Source: ChocPot-Mid sp043804925 (GTDB taxonomy: Bacteria > Bacteroidota > Ignavibacteria > Kapaibacteriales > UBA2268). From it: a stretch of 53,439 bases of DNA. The stretch lies in contig JAZDIP010000063.1 of assembly GCA_043804925.1 (NCBI GenBank), forward strand, positions 1 to 53,439, read 5' to 3'. Under the pieces are notes generated by a model. That model was not told where the DNA came from, searched no databases, and was given only the letters and a program-made list of their open reading frames with translations. The position numbers were made by a program, and so were the translations under genes. Shown in pieces: positions 33,278-43,035 of this stretch. Each line of letters starts with the position of its first letter. The stretch's first letter is position 1.

Positions 33278-33919
33278 CTAATCTGTTGACTTTGTTAAAA
33301 ATTGATATATGTGATTACCGTATTTGTCAAATAATGCTTCAATTTCTAATCTGGTTAGCTCCCATTTTAAGCCATTACTCCAGACCTCAGGGTTTAAGAC
33401 AATTCTATCTTGCCATTCTTTGAATGCGTCTTCGATTTGATATTTTGTCAATTTAGACAGATCCATAATCAGTGCTTTTGATTGCTTAGAATCTGTATTA
33501 AAGGGCTTTTCGAATGCTACTAAAATTGGACCTTCTCTTGATAAAATATCATTTTGAAAATTTTCATCGAGATAACTGATAATAGCTTTTGCTCTTAAAT
33601 AGTCATAATTCTTCAATAATTTATCACAATTTTCTTCATCAACATATTTTGTTAACATCCAATAAGTTGGTATATACAAATATCTTTGACTATATGTCAT
33701 GTGATTTTTTATTTTTGCCAGACCAATAAACGATTTGCAAACTGACAAGTATTTTTCATCATCAAAATTATTATCAGTTGGTAATAATAAATAACCATAA
33801 GCTTTGAATCCCGGATCTTCGGGACCTATTAAGTATGATCTAACCGGTAAATAAACCGAGCAAAATTCCAATATGAGGATAATTATACTCAACAGAAAAA
33901 TAAATAATATCTTTTTCAT
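33278..33919 (-). CDS. Uncharacterised membrane-anchored protein
   Basis: 213 aa. One N-terminal hydrophobic helix (about 4-24), which could also be a lipoprotein signal with the Cys in LEFCSVY, then a soluble helical domain. 'GPILVAFEKPF' and 'MDLSKLTKYQIEDAFKEW' suggest a small alpha/beta fold. No family recognised. Its ATG overlaps the stop of the 62-aa gene upstream (ATGA). Confidence 0.6.
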   Translation of the reverse strand: MKKILFIFLLSIIILILEFCSVYLPVRSYLIGPEDPGFKAYGYLLLPTDNNFDDEKYLSVCKSFIGLAKIKNHMTYSQRYLYIPTYWMLTKYVDEENCDKLLKNYDYLRAKAIISYLDENFQNDILSREGPILVAFEKPFNTDSKQSKALIMDLSKLTKYQIEDAFKEWQDRIVLNPEVWSNGLKWELTRLEIEALFDKYGNHIYQFLTKSTD

Positions 33920-34104
33920 TGTTTAGCTCCCTTCGATATTTTTTTATAGATTATAAGTGCCATTTTTGTAACTAAAGAGGATAATCCAAAGCAAATAATA
34001 ATAACCAAAGCTATGCCTCCGGTTGTCTTTGGTTCAATAAAATAATAGAAAACAACAAAGCAGAATAGAATTCCAATAAGAGAACCGATACCGATACTTT
34101 TCAT
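33916..34104 (-). CDS. Small two-helix membrane protein
   Basis: 62 aa, two transmembrane helices (about 4-24 and 30-50) and a basic C-terminal end. Overlaps the 213-aa gene by 4 bp (ATGA), so the pair is probably cotranslated. Function unknown. Confidence 0.55.
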   Translation of the reverse strand: MKSIGIGSLIGILFCFVVFYYFIEPKTTGGIALVIIICFGLSSLVTKMALIIYKKISKGAKQ

Positions 34105-34134
34105 AACAAAATCCTTTTTAAACTTTAAAATTTT

Positions 34135-35811
34135 TTATTGAATTAAAATAACCTTCCCCGTCTTAACCACCATCCCCTCACAAGAAATCATATACAAATA
34201 AGCACCGCTTGTCAAACCCGAAATATCATAAGGCACATACAAAGTACCGACACCCGAACTCAACTCCTGCTCCAGTGCAACATTACCCATAAGAGCGAAA
34301 ATTTGCAGTTTGTATTTACGGAAATGTTCGTCGCTAATGCTGACGTAAAGCTGTGAATTATTAGTTATTACATTTATCTCAATTTTTCCAATTAAGAATT
34401 TTATTAAATCATCAACTCCAATAGTAGTATCCGGCTCAGTCTGAAAAGTGTAGCTGTATTGTTTCAATACATTTCCTGCTAAATCATATATATTATTTAA
34501 ATTGACTTGGATTATACTCAAATATGGTAAACTGCTGTCCGGTGTAAATATCAAAGTGCTGTCCGAAAAATCGAAATTATATTTTCCTGGGATATATTCA
34601 CCAGTACTACTCAGATTTTGAATCGTATAAGAATAAGTACCTAATTTATTAGTATCCAAAATATCAAAAAATTTCGCAGTTATTTGTGTACTAACACTAA
34701 TGCTGTCCTCATCTGGTGAGGGTATCGTATTAAGCAAATGAACGGATGTATCCGGTGAAAAATCAAAAAAATCTCCTTCATACCGAAAAATCCCTGCGTC
34801 CCAAGTGCCTATAAGCGGTGTGCGCCCTGCCCAGGCCACACATAAAGTATATGTATTCACAGTCACTTCAGGTGGTCGTTCATTTAGTACCCAGTTATCC
34901 CCACCATCATTCGTTGAATAAATTTTACCACCAGCACCAACAGCTACACCATTTTCCTCGTCATAAAAAGCTATATCCTGTAAACCAAATGAAGGATAAG
35001 TCCATTGCTTTAATAATCTTTCCCATGTATATCCACCATCTTTAGTTCGAAAAATAATATCCCACTTATTAGCTCCTAGTCCAGTATGTTGCATACCACA
35101 AGCAAATCCGAGACTATCATTTAAAAAAGTAATATCATTTATATCGGGCATATACAATGAATCCGGTTCTTTTTCAAAAAAAGATAATGTATCAAATTTG
35201 TTAATATTTATATCATACTTTAAGAATGCTGAACCTAATCCGTTCCCGAAACCAATAGAAGGCATTAAAATAGTATTGGTATCAAGAAAAACGGGAGAAT
35301 ATAAGGAACTGGGATTTACTATTTTTGTAAATTTCTCAAATGACTCCCATCCATTTTTTGTTATATAGTAGTTATTACCAGATGATGCAAATCCATAATT
35401 TGTATCGTACATTGCAATATACATATGTTTATTAGAAATATCTTGAGGATCAAGATTCACGCTCATGAAAGTCGAACCACCATCAGTGCTTTTTTTTATA
35501 ACTCGATAATCCCACATGGCTATAAAATAATAATCAGGATTTGGAGAAACACCGGTTTCAGAGTTAATTAAGCCAGAGGGACTTTCATTTAAAGGGTCGG
35601 ATTGATAAATTATATTCCAGCTTTTTCCTTGATTCGTTGATTTGTATAATCTTGTAAACCATGAAAACTGTACCAAAGCAAAACAATTATTACTATCAGG
35701 GCAATTTAATGCTTTAACCTTATTGTTTTCAAAATCATTGACCTGATGCCAATCATTTGCAAGAATAATAATATATGGAATTAAAAAAATAAATAATATT
35801 CTTAACAACAT
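34135..35811 (-). CDS. Secreted YCF48/BNR-repeat protein with Ig-like domain and T9SS sorting domain
   Basis: 558 aa. Signal peptide 1-20; repeats of the type 'KSTDGGSTF', 'RTKDGGYTWERL', 'STNDGGDNW' (BNR/YCF48-like propeller, 30-330); an Ig-like 'Big_5' type domain ('PDEDSISVSTQITAKFFD', 'YDLAGN'; about 360-460); and a type A T9SS sorting domain at the end ('YDISGLTSGAYLYMI'). Expected to be exported by the type IX system and left at the cell surface. Binding target unknown. Confidence 0.85.
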   Translation of the reverse strand: MLLRILFIFLIPYIIILANDWHQVNDFENNKVKALNCPDSNNCFALVQFSWFTRLYKSTNQGKSWNIIYQSDPLNESPSGLINSETGVSPNPDYYFIAMWDYRVIKKSTDGGSTFMSVNLDPQDISNKHMYIAMYDTNYGFASSGNNYYITKNGWESFEKFTKIVNPSSLYSPVFLDTNTILMPSIGFGNGLGSAFLKYDININKFDTLSFFEKEPDSLYMPDINDITFLNDSLGFACGMQHTGLGANKWDIIFRTKDGGYTWERLLKQWTYPSFGLQDIAFYDEENGVAVGAGGKIYSTNDGGDNWVLNERPPEVTVNTYTLCVAWAGRTPLIGTWDAGIFRYEGDFFDFSPDTSVHLLNTIPSPDEDSISVSTQITAKFFDILDTNKLGTYSYTIQNLSSTGEYIPGKYNFDFSDSTLIFTPDSSLPYLSIIQVNLNNIYDLAGNVLKQYSYTFQTEPDTTIGVDDLIKFLIGKIEINVITNNSQLYVSISDEHFRKYKLQIFALMGNVALEQELSSGVGTLYVPYDISGLTSGAYLYMISCEGMVVKTGKVILIQ

Positions 35812-35878
35812 TTTTACCTCAATAAAATTATACGAAATAAATTTTCTTTATTAAATAAAATAGCAAAGAATTTTACCA

Positions 35879-38800
35879 TTATCTAATAATTATTAGCTTT
35901 CCATATTCAGCTTTAATACTATTAAATTCAATACTATATAAATAAGTACCACTAACGATTTTACTGATATCAATTTCAAAAAGATTATAACCGGAATTGA
36001 TTAGTTTTGAATTAGTTATCAATAATTCACCATTCAAATTAAATATATTAATTTTTATATTATTTGCGTTTGTTTCATCAATTTTTATTTTTAAAGTTGA
36101 CTGATTATTTGTAACATTCATTCTATAATATATTTCACTTGATTGAAATTTATTTTCTATTATTTTTTTTATTTTATATTGAATTTCTTCAGGAATTTTA
36201 CCGTGATAAATGGAATCTGCAATGTCATCAATTAAATCGCATGAAAAAGCACAATCTGTCCAATAAGAAAATGGTTCAGCTCCTATTGGATAACTTGATG
36301 AATCACATATTAAAGAATCTGACATTAATCCGAGATCAGTAATTTCGACACTATCTGCACTATATCTGCAAACTTCGATTTGCCTTACACAACAATCAGA
36401 GTTACATGGTTTATATACTGTATAATGACTAAATGGAGATATTTGTATAATATCATCTTTAAATTTTGACCAACAAGATGCTTTTGAGACACGCCATAAT
36501 GAACTGCATGAATCTGTTAATGGATTTTCATCATAAAGCGGTTCAAATCCCATTTCATTTGCTGAAATCACAGCGTCTAGAGCTATTGAATAAATTTCCC
36601 TATCATCACAAATACTACTGATGGAATCAGGATTGAAATTTATTTTTTCTATTTTTGTTATCTGAATATCTTGCCAATTTTCAGGTGGACAAGAAATTCG
36701 ACTCCAATAGTTAATATTCAAATAGCATCCGGCACAATCACCTGTAAGAATTGGTATTGTTAAAGGTTTTTGTGGTATCCAAAGTGAATCACAAGTGTCA
36801 GGTTCACAAGGTTGTGCATCTTCTATAAGGCTACACATCATATTTTTTATGATTGTACATGTATCTAAATCACTTATTCCCTTCATTAATTTAATAATGA
36901 TTGTATAATTCATTCCTTCATCTATGCATGAGTCAATATTTAATGTTGGAGGATTATTTACATCAAATATTTTTATTGAATCATTATTAAGGATGTAATG
37001 ATTAAAACATTCGTAACCGGGAGGTATATTCCAATTATAACTAATATTACATTCGTCATCTGTGCAGTCTCCACCACCTTTAACAATATCAACATTTATC
37101 CAATCTTGAATTGTTTCAGGACAATCGCAAGCGCATGATATTGTCCTTTGAATAGTGCAAGAGATTGTATCATTAAAGCTTTTAAATAAATATAAAGTAA
37201 AATTATAATCAGAACCTGCATTAATACATTTTTCAGTTATAACAAAAGGCCAAGTTTCAGGAATTGGAATTTTTTGTGATAATTCAATACCATCGAAATA
37301 TTGATAATATTTATAACACTGTCTATAAAAGGTTTCATGAATGAAGAATTCTAAAGTTAATCTACATTGTGCTTCATTATCGCATGAGTCATTTTGCTTA
37401 ACTTTTGATACTATTAGCCAGTCTTGGTCTGGGTCGCAAGGACATGTGCAAATCTCAGTATCAGTTTCTAATTTAAAGACAGTCATTGCATTCCCTTGTT
37501 CAGTTCCACCGTGTCCGGCTGTATAAATAAAATTATTACTGCCATTTAGATGTTTCACTGAATTACCATAGTTATAAGTACCAATGTGAATATACGCTAA
37601 ATCTGTTAGTGTTCCTATATTCTCGTTTTCAGTGTTAATAATGCCTACCATATGATTATTTACCCCGTTTAAAAAATTCTCATAGAGATTATTGAAATTT
37701 GGCAAAGCAGCTTCAGTTACACCGGTGAAAATAATTTTATTACACCCACCATCAATACTAATAAAGTCTATATCTTTAATGGCACTTGCATTGTTACCGC
37801 CAAAATAACTTGAATATACTAATGACTCTTCTCCATATGCATCATCAATATTGATTACAGCGAGAAATGCTTCAACTTTATTTGAATCAGCACTATAATA
37901 ACCATCAAAAGCATTTTTTAGAGGTAAATTACTATTATTTGTGCAACCCCCAAATATAAAGTTTCTAAATGCATATTTTACAGGTAATACCTGATAAGTA
38001 TCAAAATCAATTAAGCATTTTGCAAAATATGTATTATAGTCAATTACAAGTTCATCTGTTACTGCATCTAAATGTAATTTAGAAATAAACACAAGTTTAT
38101 CATTATTATAATTATTGGTTCTATATGATAGTGGAGTGATCGCAAAACTTGCACTATCGCTTGCAGTTTCTCCTGTAATGTAAATGGTATTTAAATACAT
38201 CATAATGTTTGGACCTATATCAACATCAGATACCATACTAACTCTATCACCACCGAATAACGAAGAAACTAATGTATCATAATGTAAACCATTCTGGTCT
38301 GTATAAGGGATTAATCCAACGATTACTCCTTGACTATAAAAATTTTCATAATTTTGTGTTGAAACTTCTTTATATAATGGGAATTCTCCGGGATTATCTG
38401 TCATACCAACTAGAAACACATTTTTATTTTCTTGATACATTGCCATTGAATTAAACATATCGTTTCCATCTGTACCGTAATAAGTTGAATATATCAGATT
38501 TTCACCATCAATATCAAGAACAGCGAAAAATCCATCTCTACCTCCTTGATATGTTTGAATTTCATTTCTTAATGGCAAGCTGTCACTATCTGTCCAACCC
38601 GAAATGTAGACGTAATCTTCATCAATTTCTAAACCTCTTGCTCTGTCAGTTCCTTCTGCTCCAAAGTAAGTTGCCCATAGAAGATTAAAATGGTCTCCCC
38701 AAGTATCTTCTCCCAATCTTCCAATTATAACATCAACATTACCATTATAAGTTCTATCATAAGCACCGATTGTAGTATTGAAAGTTGGGTCATCAATATA

Positions 38801-39640
38801 TCCAATAAAATAAAGATGTCCATAAGAATCAAGTTGAATTCCTAAATCGCTTGCTCCTGAAGATGCTGACCAAGATTTTATTCTTGCTAAAGGATCAATC
38901 ACCAACTCCTTCCCCTTATCATATTCGCCAAGTTCGAATTTTAATTTGTTTCCTTTGATTTTGAATTTGCAGTCAACTTTCTTTTGTTTTTTGTCCTGGT
39001 AAGCATTCAGTCCTTTTTGCGTTACTGGTTTAAGAGAGGTTTCCATTACGACATCGCCGTCCTTGATATAGAAATTATCGCTTCCTTTAATTTCCATTTC
39101 AATCAGGTCGGGATTGGCTCCCGGCTTAACTATGAAGTCGTATCTTAACTCGCCGTTATCGAAATAATATCTCATGTCTATACCCTCATAGATATTTTCG
39201 ATTGAAACTTCGGAATATTGTAAAACTCCCGATTTATGTTTGCTTTTGTCGTTCCCGATTATGAAGTTGAACTTTGTCGAACCGGCTTCTCCTTTCTTTG
39301 CATTTACATTTGCTGGATTCACAAACTCAAGCCCTACGGCATGTGCTTTTATTGGCTTTGGTTCGTATTTATCCAGATATTTGAAGTCTTCAGCATTTCT
39401 TTTCTCGAATTGCTCGAACACAATCGAGTTCTTTGTAATCCAAGTCCGAAGAGACTTGCTTTGTGCCATAAAGAGGACTTTGTCGTCCCATTGACCTTTG
39501 TTTTCTAAAAAATAGAATTGATTTGCTTGAAGCCGTTGTGTGATTTCTGTTTTGTTAGCAATTTTCTCATCTTTGATTTGGCACTTGAGAGTAATACTAT
39601 AGCAAAGAAACAGAATTAATAGTAATAACAAGTTTTGCAT
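35879..39640 (-). CDS. Large secreted SBBP beta-propeller protein with Cys-rich modules and T9SS tail
   Basis: 1253 aa from ATG 39640, chosen because AAAGGAA lies 6 bp upstream and a signal peptide (MQNLLLLLILFLCYSITLKC) starts here; an upstream TTG at 39730 reads through non-coding-like sequence. The N-terminal domain ('ENKGQWDDKVLFMAQSKS') is the DUF7948-type head of SBBP proteins. A beta-propeller follows with 'YLYFIGYIDD' and 'VYISGWTDSDSLP' repeats. Between about 735 and 1150 are Cys-rich modules (ACDCP, CTCPCDPDQDW). The end is a T9SS sorting domain ('YNLFEIDISKIVSGTYLYSI'). Confidence 0.88.
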   Translation of the reverse strand: MQNLLLLLILFLCYSITLKCQIKDEKIANKTEITQRLQANQFYFLENKGQWDDKVLFMAQSKSLRTWITKNSIVFEQFEKRNAEDFKYLDKYEPKPIKAHAVGLEFVNPANVNAKKGEAGSTKFNFIIGNDKSKHKSGVLQYSEVSIENIYEGIDMRYYFDNGELRYDFIVKPGANPDLIEMEIKGSDNFYIKDGDVVMETSLKPVTQKGLNAYQDKKQKKVDCKFKIKGNKLKFELGEYDKGKELVIDPLARIKSWSASSGASDLGIQLDSYGHLYFIGYIDDPTFNTTIGAYDRTYNGNVDVIIGRLGEDTWGDHFNLLWATYFGAEGTDRARGLEIDEDYVYISGWTDSDSLPLRNEIQTYQGGRDGFFAVLDIDGENLIYSTYYGTDGNDMFNSMAMYQENKNVFLVGMTDNPGEFPLYKEVSTQNYENFYSQGVIVGLIPYTDQNGLHYDTLVSSLFGGDRVSMVSDVDIGPNIMMYLNTIYITGETASDSASFAITPLSYRTNNYNNDKLVFISKLHLDAVTDELVIDYNTYFAKCLIDFDTYQVLPVKYAFRNFIFGGCTNNSNLPLKNAFDGYYSADSNKVEAFLAVINIDDAYGEESLVYSSYFGGNNASAIKDIDFISIDGGCNKIIFTGVTEAALPNFNNLYENFLNGVNNHMVGIINTENENIGTLTDLAYIHIGTYNYGNSVKHLNGSNNFIYTAGHGGTEQGNAMTVFKLETDTEICTCPCDPDQDWLIVSKVKQNDSCDNEAQCRLTLEFFIHETFYRQCYKYYQYFDGIELSQKIPIPETWPFVITEKCINAGSDYNFTLYLFKSFNDTISCTIQRTISCACDCPETIQDWINVDIVKGGGDCTDDECNISYNWNIPPGYECFNHYILNNDSIKIFDVNNPPTLNIDSCIDEGMNYTIIIKLMKGISDLDTCTIIKNMMCSLIEDAQPCEPDTCDSLWIPQKPLTIPILTGDCAGCYLNINYWSRISCPPENWQDIQITKIEKINFNPDSISSICDDREIYSIALDAVISANEMGFEPLYDENPLTDSCSSLWRVSKASCWSKFKDDIIQISPFSHYTVYKPCNSDCCVRQIEVCRYSADSVEITDLGLMSDSLICDSSSYPIGAEPFSYWTDCAFSCDLIDDIADSIYHGKIPEEIQYKIKKIIENKFQSSEIYYRMNVTNNQSTLKIKIDETNANNIKINIFNLNGELLITNSKLINSGYNLFEIDISKIVSGTYLYSIEFNSIKAEYGKLIIIR

Positions 39641-39753
39641 TTGAAATTCCTTTCGTATTTTTAAAAGTTTTATTAAAGTAATTTTAAATCGAAGTTTTAA
39701 CTTCGAGCGTGGTTTTGCTTTAATAAGCAATCGGGCTGGCGGAGTTGCACTCG

Positions 39754-39792
39754 TCAGCTCTTTTTTGTAGGTAACATCGGTTTTTTAAGCAT
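39754..39792 (-). CDS. Possible 12-residue leader peptide upstream of the SBBP gene
   Basis: ATG 39792 is preceded at 4 bp by a full AGGAGG (39797-39802), the best Shine-Dalgarno in this part of the window, and reads MLKKPMLPTKKS then TGA. A GC-richer inverted-repeat region and the perfect stem CGAAGTT/AACTTCG (about 39691-39706) lie between it and the SBBP start. May be a translated leader or a start left from a lost gene. Confidence 0.4.
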   Translation of the reverse strand: MLKKPMLPTKKS

Positions 39793-39871
39793 AATACCTC
39801 CTAAATGATTTTAAAACATAATTAAATTTTGTATGTATTTTATAGCTCTATATTCAAAATATTTTTTAGCA

Positions 39872-42016
39872 TTATTTATTTACAATCACCTTCAATGTCC
39901 ATGTCTTTGTGCCATGTATAATCCTTATTAAATATATTCCATCGGTAATATTTGCACAATCCCAAGTCAGGATACCGCTATAGGCATTTTGTTTGTCTAT
40001 TATAATTTTTTCTTTACCGGAAACCTTGTTCCCAAAGATATCATAAACTGCAATATCATCATTTTCAATATCAATGCTTGTGTCCCAGTAAATCAGTGAA
40101 CGGACTGTGTTTGTTGCAGGGATTGGATAGGGTGGAAATGCCCAAAGATAATTTTTCTTTTCAATAGTATATTCATCAACATCAGTTATTCCAAAATCGC
40201 TGATATTTGCTATAAAAACACCTCCCCCTGTTGCTGCGAAAATTTCGTTATCAACTATTAATAGTTTTTTGATGTTGTAATTAATGAGTCCTGTACTAAT
40301 CTTTTCCCAAGAGTTTCCCATATTTGTGCTCAAATACACTCCCTCTCCATCAGTTCCGGTAAATAGATTACTTCCATATTTTGCTAAACAATTAATGGGA
40401 ACTTCCGGTAGTCCATTATTAACCTGATTCCATGTAATACCCCAATTCGTAGATTTAAATATACCCATCCAAGGTGTAGGGTTGATAGCATCAATGGAAT
40501 TAAATGTAGTTGCAAAAATTGTGCTGTTTACTATCTCAAAATCACTTATTGATATTTGGGTAAAACTGGTACTATAAGAAGTCCATGTTGTTCCATAATC
40601 TGATGACATAAATATACCATTTTTGTTTGTTCCGGCAAAAATTCTATTATCGAATATTTCAATACTGCTTATCCGGTAGTAAATCAAATCATCATGAAGC
40701 GACACCCATCTATTACCGTAATCCGATGAAACATATATTCCCTGCCATGTTCCGGTGTAAATTTTATCATTATCAATAGCAAAACAATTTATTCTTTCGT
40801 TTTTCAAACCGTTTGTATCTTTTATTCTTTTCCAACTAACACCATTGTCATTAGATATTATAATACCTGAAGAGTATTTCCCTGCTAATATATTACTGTC
40901 CTTAACGGCAATACTAGTAACTGAAGCATTACTTCTAAGATTCTGCCAAGTTTTTCCTTTATTTCCGGTCACAAAAATATCTTCTCCATAAGTTCCGGCA
41001 TATATTTTTCCATTCGATTCGGTAATATCAAAAATAGTACCGCCACATAAGCCCTTATTGAAGTTTTCCCATGTATATCCATTATTGGTACTTTTATATA
41101 ATCCATACAAAGTACCTGCTAGTAATATATTTTTATACAATTGTATTGACATGATATAATATCCACCCATTCCAAAAGTAATTGGATTAAATGTTTTGCA
41201 AGTATCAAATGAATTAAACATACCCATTGGAGTACCAAATATCATTATGGTATCGCTTAAATAAATGGATGTAATCTCTCTTGTAAACCCATTCTTGTTT
41301 TTTGCTGTCCACTTTTCACCTCCATCCGAAGATATAAAGACTCCATGACTTGTTCCTGCAAAAATCAAACTATCTTTAAATGCGAAACAATTAATGTTAT
41401 AATCAGTAATACCGCTCATAGTATCGGCAATTGCTTTCCAGGTTTGACCGGAATCTGAAGATATAAAAATATTCTTATTCACTAATTCACTATAATCAGT
41501 ACCAATAAACACTTTGTTGCCATTGTTGGCAATTGTTCTATAACCAATATGATAGTAATCTAAAATTGAATCACTAACCCATATCCAATTATTTTCACCC
41601 TCATTATAATAGTATAATTTACTTGTTGTTATTACGAATAATTTATTATTGATATTAACCAAACCATTAATATAATGTTGATTTTTATGGAAACCATTAT
41701 TATTTAATTCCCAATTTTCACCATAATCTTTTGAAACAAAAACTCCTTTGCTTGAACCTAAAAAAAGAGTATTTTCTTTTTTTATTATACTTAAAATTAC
41801 CCATAAATCTAAAGGACCGTTTTTGTTTAAAATCTCCCATGTTTCACCGTCATTTGTTGAAAGAAAGTTACCTTGTCCTGAAACAACATAAATTTCATTA
41901 CCCTCTGAATAAATGACAGGGACAACTGTATTACCCGGTCCATCTGTCATTTTCCATTGAGAGTATGAAGCATCTAACATTAATAAAAAAAAAAGTATAT
42001 ATATTAAATTTTTCAT
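39872..42016 (-). CDS. Secreted BNR-repeat protein with T9SS sorting domain
   Basis: 714 aa. Signal peptide (MKNLIYILFFLLMLDASYSQ), then about a dozen sialidase/BNR-like blades of the type 'FLSTNDGETW', 'FVSKDYGENW', 'FISSDGGEKW', 'YKSTNNGYTW', that is two seven-blade-like propellers, and a T9SS tail (about 630-714; 'WDCANITDGIYLIRI'). The catalytic residues of sialidases are not seen, so it is a propeller scaffold rather than an enzyme. It belongs to the same minus-strand run as the other surface proteins. Confidence 0.85.
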   Translation of the reverse strand: MKNLIYILFFLLMLDASYSQWKMTDGPGNTVVPVIYSEGNEIYVVSGQGNFLSTNDGETWEILNKNGPLDLWVILSIIKKENTLFLGSSKGVFVSKDYGENWELNNNGFHKNQHYINGLVNINNKLFVITTSKLYYYNEGENNWIWVSDSILDYYHIGYRTIANNGNKVFIGTDYSELVNKNIFISSDSGQTWKAIADTMSGITDYNINCFAFKDSLIFAGTSHGVFISSDGGEKWTAKNKNGFTREITSIYLSDTIMIFGTPMGMFNSFDTCKTFNPITFGMGGYYIMSIQLYKNILLAGTLYGLYKSTNNGYTWENFNKGLCGGTIFDITESNGKIYAGTYGEDIFVTGNKGKTWQNLRSNASVTSIAVKDSNILAGKYSSGIIISNDNGVSWKRIKDTNGLKNERINCFAIDNDKIYTGTWQGIYVSSDYGNRWVSLHDDLIYYRISSIEIFDNRIFAGTNKNGIFMSSDYGTTWTSYSTSFTQISISDFEIVNSTIFATTFNSIDAINPTPWMGIFKSTNWGITWNQVNNGLPEVPINCLAKYGSNLFTGTDGEGVYLSTNMGNSWEKISTGLINYNIKKLLIVDNEIFAATGGGVFIANISDFGITDVDEYTIEKKNYLWAFPPYPIPATNTVRSLIYWDTSIDIENDDIAVYDIFGNKVSGKEKIIIDKQNAYSGILTWDCANITDGIYLIRIIHGTKTWTLKVIVNK

Positions 42017-42093
42017 AGAAATTCCCTTTCATATTACAAAAAAATAAATTCATTCCGATATAGAAATACCGGAATGAATTTTACTCTTATTAA

Positions 42094-42744
42094 TTAGGGC
42101 CAACATTCTCCCGGAATATAAAAACATCCTGTATATAATCCAGGTAATGGGTCAGGTGGCTCGGGATATATACAATTTCCACTACCTTGAATATATGGAT
42201 CTTCCATTAGAATCATTTCAAAATCTGAACCATTCCAACAATATCTATATTCAGTTATACAGGTCATATTATCACAACCCATGTACAAAATATGAGATTT
42301 ATTATCATCATCAATAAAATTGTATTTTTTCCAACAAACAGGAATATGTCCTATTAATTCCTTAAATGTTAAAGGATAATAAGGATTACATGGTCCCGTT
42401 CCGGCAAAGCAATCGTCTCCTAAATTAGCATCAACCCAATTTGCATCTGTTATCAATTTTTTAATTTCTTCCACAACTTTAGGAACATCTAATAAGCAAT
42501 CATTGTCGACTGGTCCATGACAATTTAATTTAACTTCGAATGGGATGGGATAAGTTCCTGCATTACATTTAACACATAACCACAGATTGTAGAGACATGT
42601 ATCACCGTCAACAACAATAGGGATATTAGGTCTATATAATTCTACCCATCCTGTATCACATTCTGTTGCTTTTACCTCACTTTCTTTTGGAAAAAAATAA
42701 GAACAAACAGCAAAATTAATATTTTTAAATACTTCATAAAACAC
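42094..42744 (-). CDS. Cys-rich secreted protein; signal peptide out of frame by one base
   Basis: The open frame codes 216 aa with about 17 cysteines ('ECDTGWVELYRPN', 'LWLCVKCNAGTYPIPFEV', 'CWKKYNFIDDDNK', 'CITEYRYCWNGSDFEMI'). Its only in-frame start, GTG 42744, lies inside a GAGAGG Shine-Dalgarno (42744-42749) and gives no signal peptide. ATG 42737, six bp after that Shine-Dalgarno, reads MKYLKILILLFVLIFF, a perfect signal peptide, in the other frame. A T7 run (A7 at 42691-42697 on the plus strand) separates the two; T8 would join them. The C-terminal half resembles the Cys-rich module of the SBBP protein. No T9SS tail. Confidence 0.65.
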   Translation of the reverse strand: MFYEVFKNINFAVCSYFFPKESEVKATECDTGWVELYRPNIPIVVDGDTCLYNLWLCVKCNAGTYPIPFEVKLNCHGPVDNDCLLDVPKVVEEIKKLITDANWVDANLGDDCFAGTGPCNPYYPLTFKELIGHIPVCWKKYNFIDDDNKSHILYMGCDNMTCITEYRYCWNGSDFEMILMEDPYIQGSGNCIYPEPPDPLPGLYTGCFYIPGECWP

Positions 42745-42784
42745 CTCTCAAAAAATTTGTACAAACATTTATTTATTTGCCTAA

Positions 42785-42867
42785 TTCCCGAAGGTTTGCT
42801 ATTTTTGTTTTGGGTAGAAATACCCGTCGGAAATAGCTCTGCAACCCTCGGGAAGCAGGGCTTTTTT
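42785..42867 (+). ncRNA. Structured RNA-like element: nested stems with GNRA loop and T-run
   Basis: Stems nest in order: TTCCCGA (42785-42791) with TCGGGAA (42848-42854); GGTTTGC (42793-42799) with GCAACCC (42841-42847), one mismatch; TATTT (42800-42804) with AAATA (42831-42835); GGGTA (42812-42816) with TACCC (42821-42825), closing a GAAA tetraloop. Then GCAGGGC and TTTTTT on the plus strand. On the minus strand the same element would be the 5' leader of the Cys-rich gene (ATG 42737). Orientation is not settled. Confidence 0.5.
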
Positions 42868-42994
42868 ATTTACTTCTAATTTTTTTCATTTTAACATTAT
42901 CTATTTTGAAAAATTTTAAAATATTTTATCAAAGTCAATCTTTTCTTCAAAAATATAAAAAATAATTTTGTTATAAAAGAAAAAAATGATTATT

Positions 42995-43026
42995 TTTGAT
43001 AAAAATAATTTTTGTAAGTATCTTTG
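42995..43026 (+). promoter_or_regulatory. Bacteroidota-type promoter of the HTH-TPR operon
   Basis: TTTG at 42995-42998, 20 bases, then TATCTTTG at 43019-43026, matching the Bacteroidota sigma consensus TTTG-N19-21-TAnnTTTG. Transcription would start near 43033, just before the first operator. Confidence 0.65.
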
Positions 43027-43035
43027 TATCAAATA

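Noticed and set aside
39872..42016. Sialidase (because of BNR-like repeats)
   Set aside because: The blades carry STNDGxTW-type repeats, but the Arg triad and other catalytic residues of sialidases are not seen and a T9SS tail follows; a propeller scaffold fits better.
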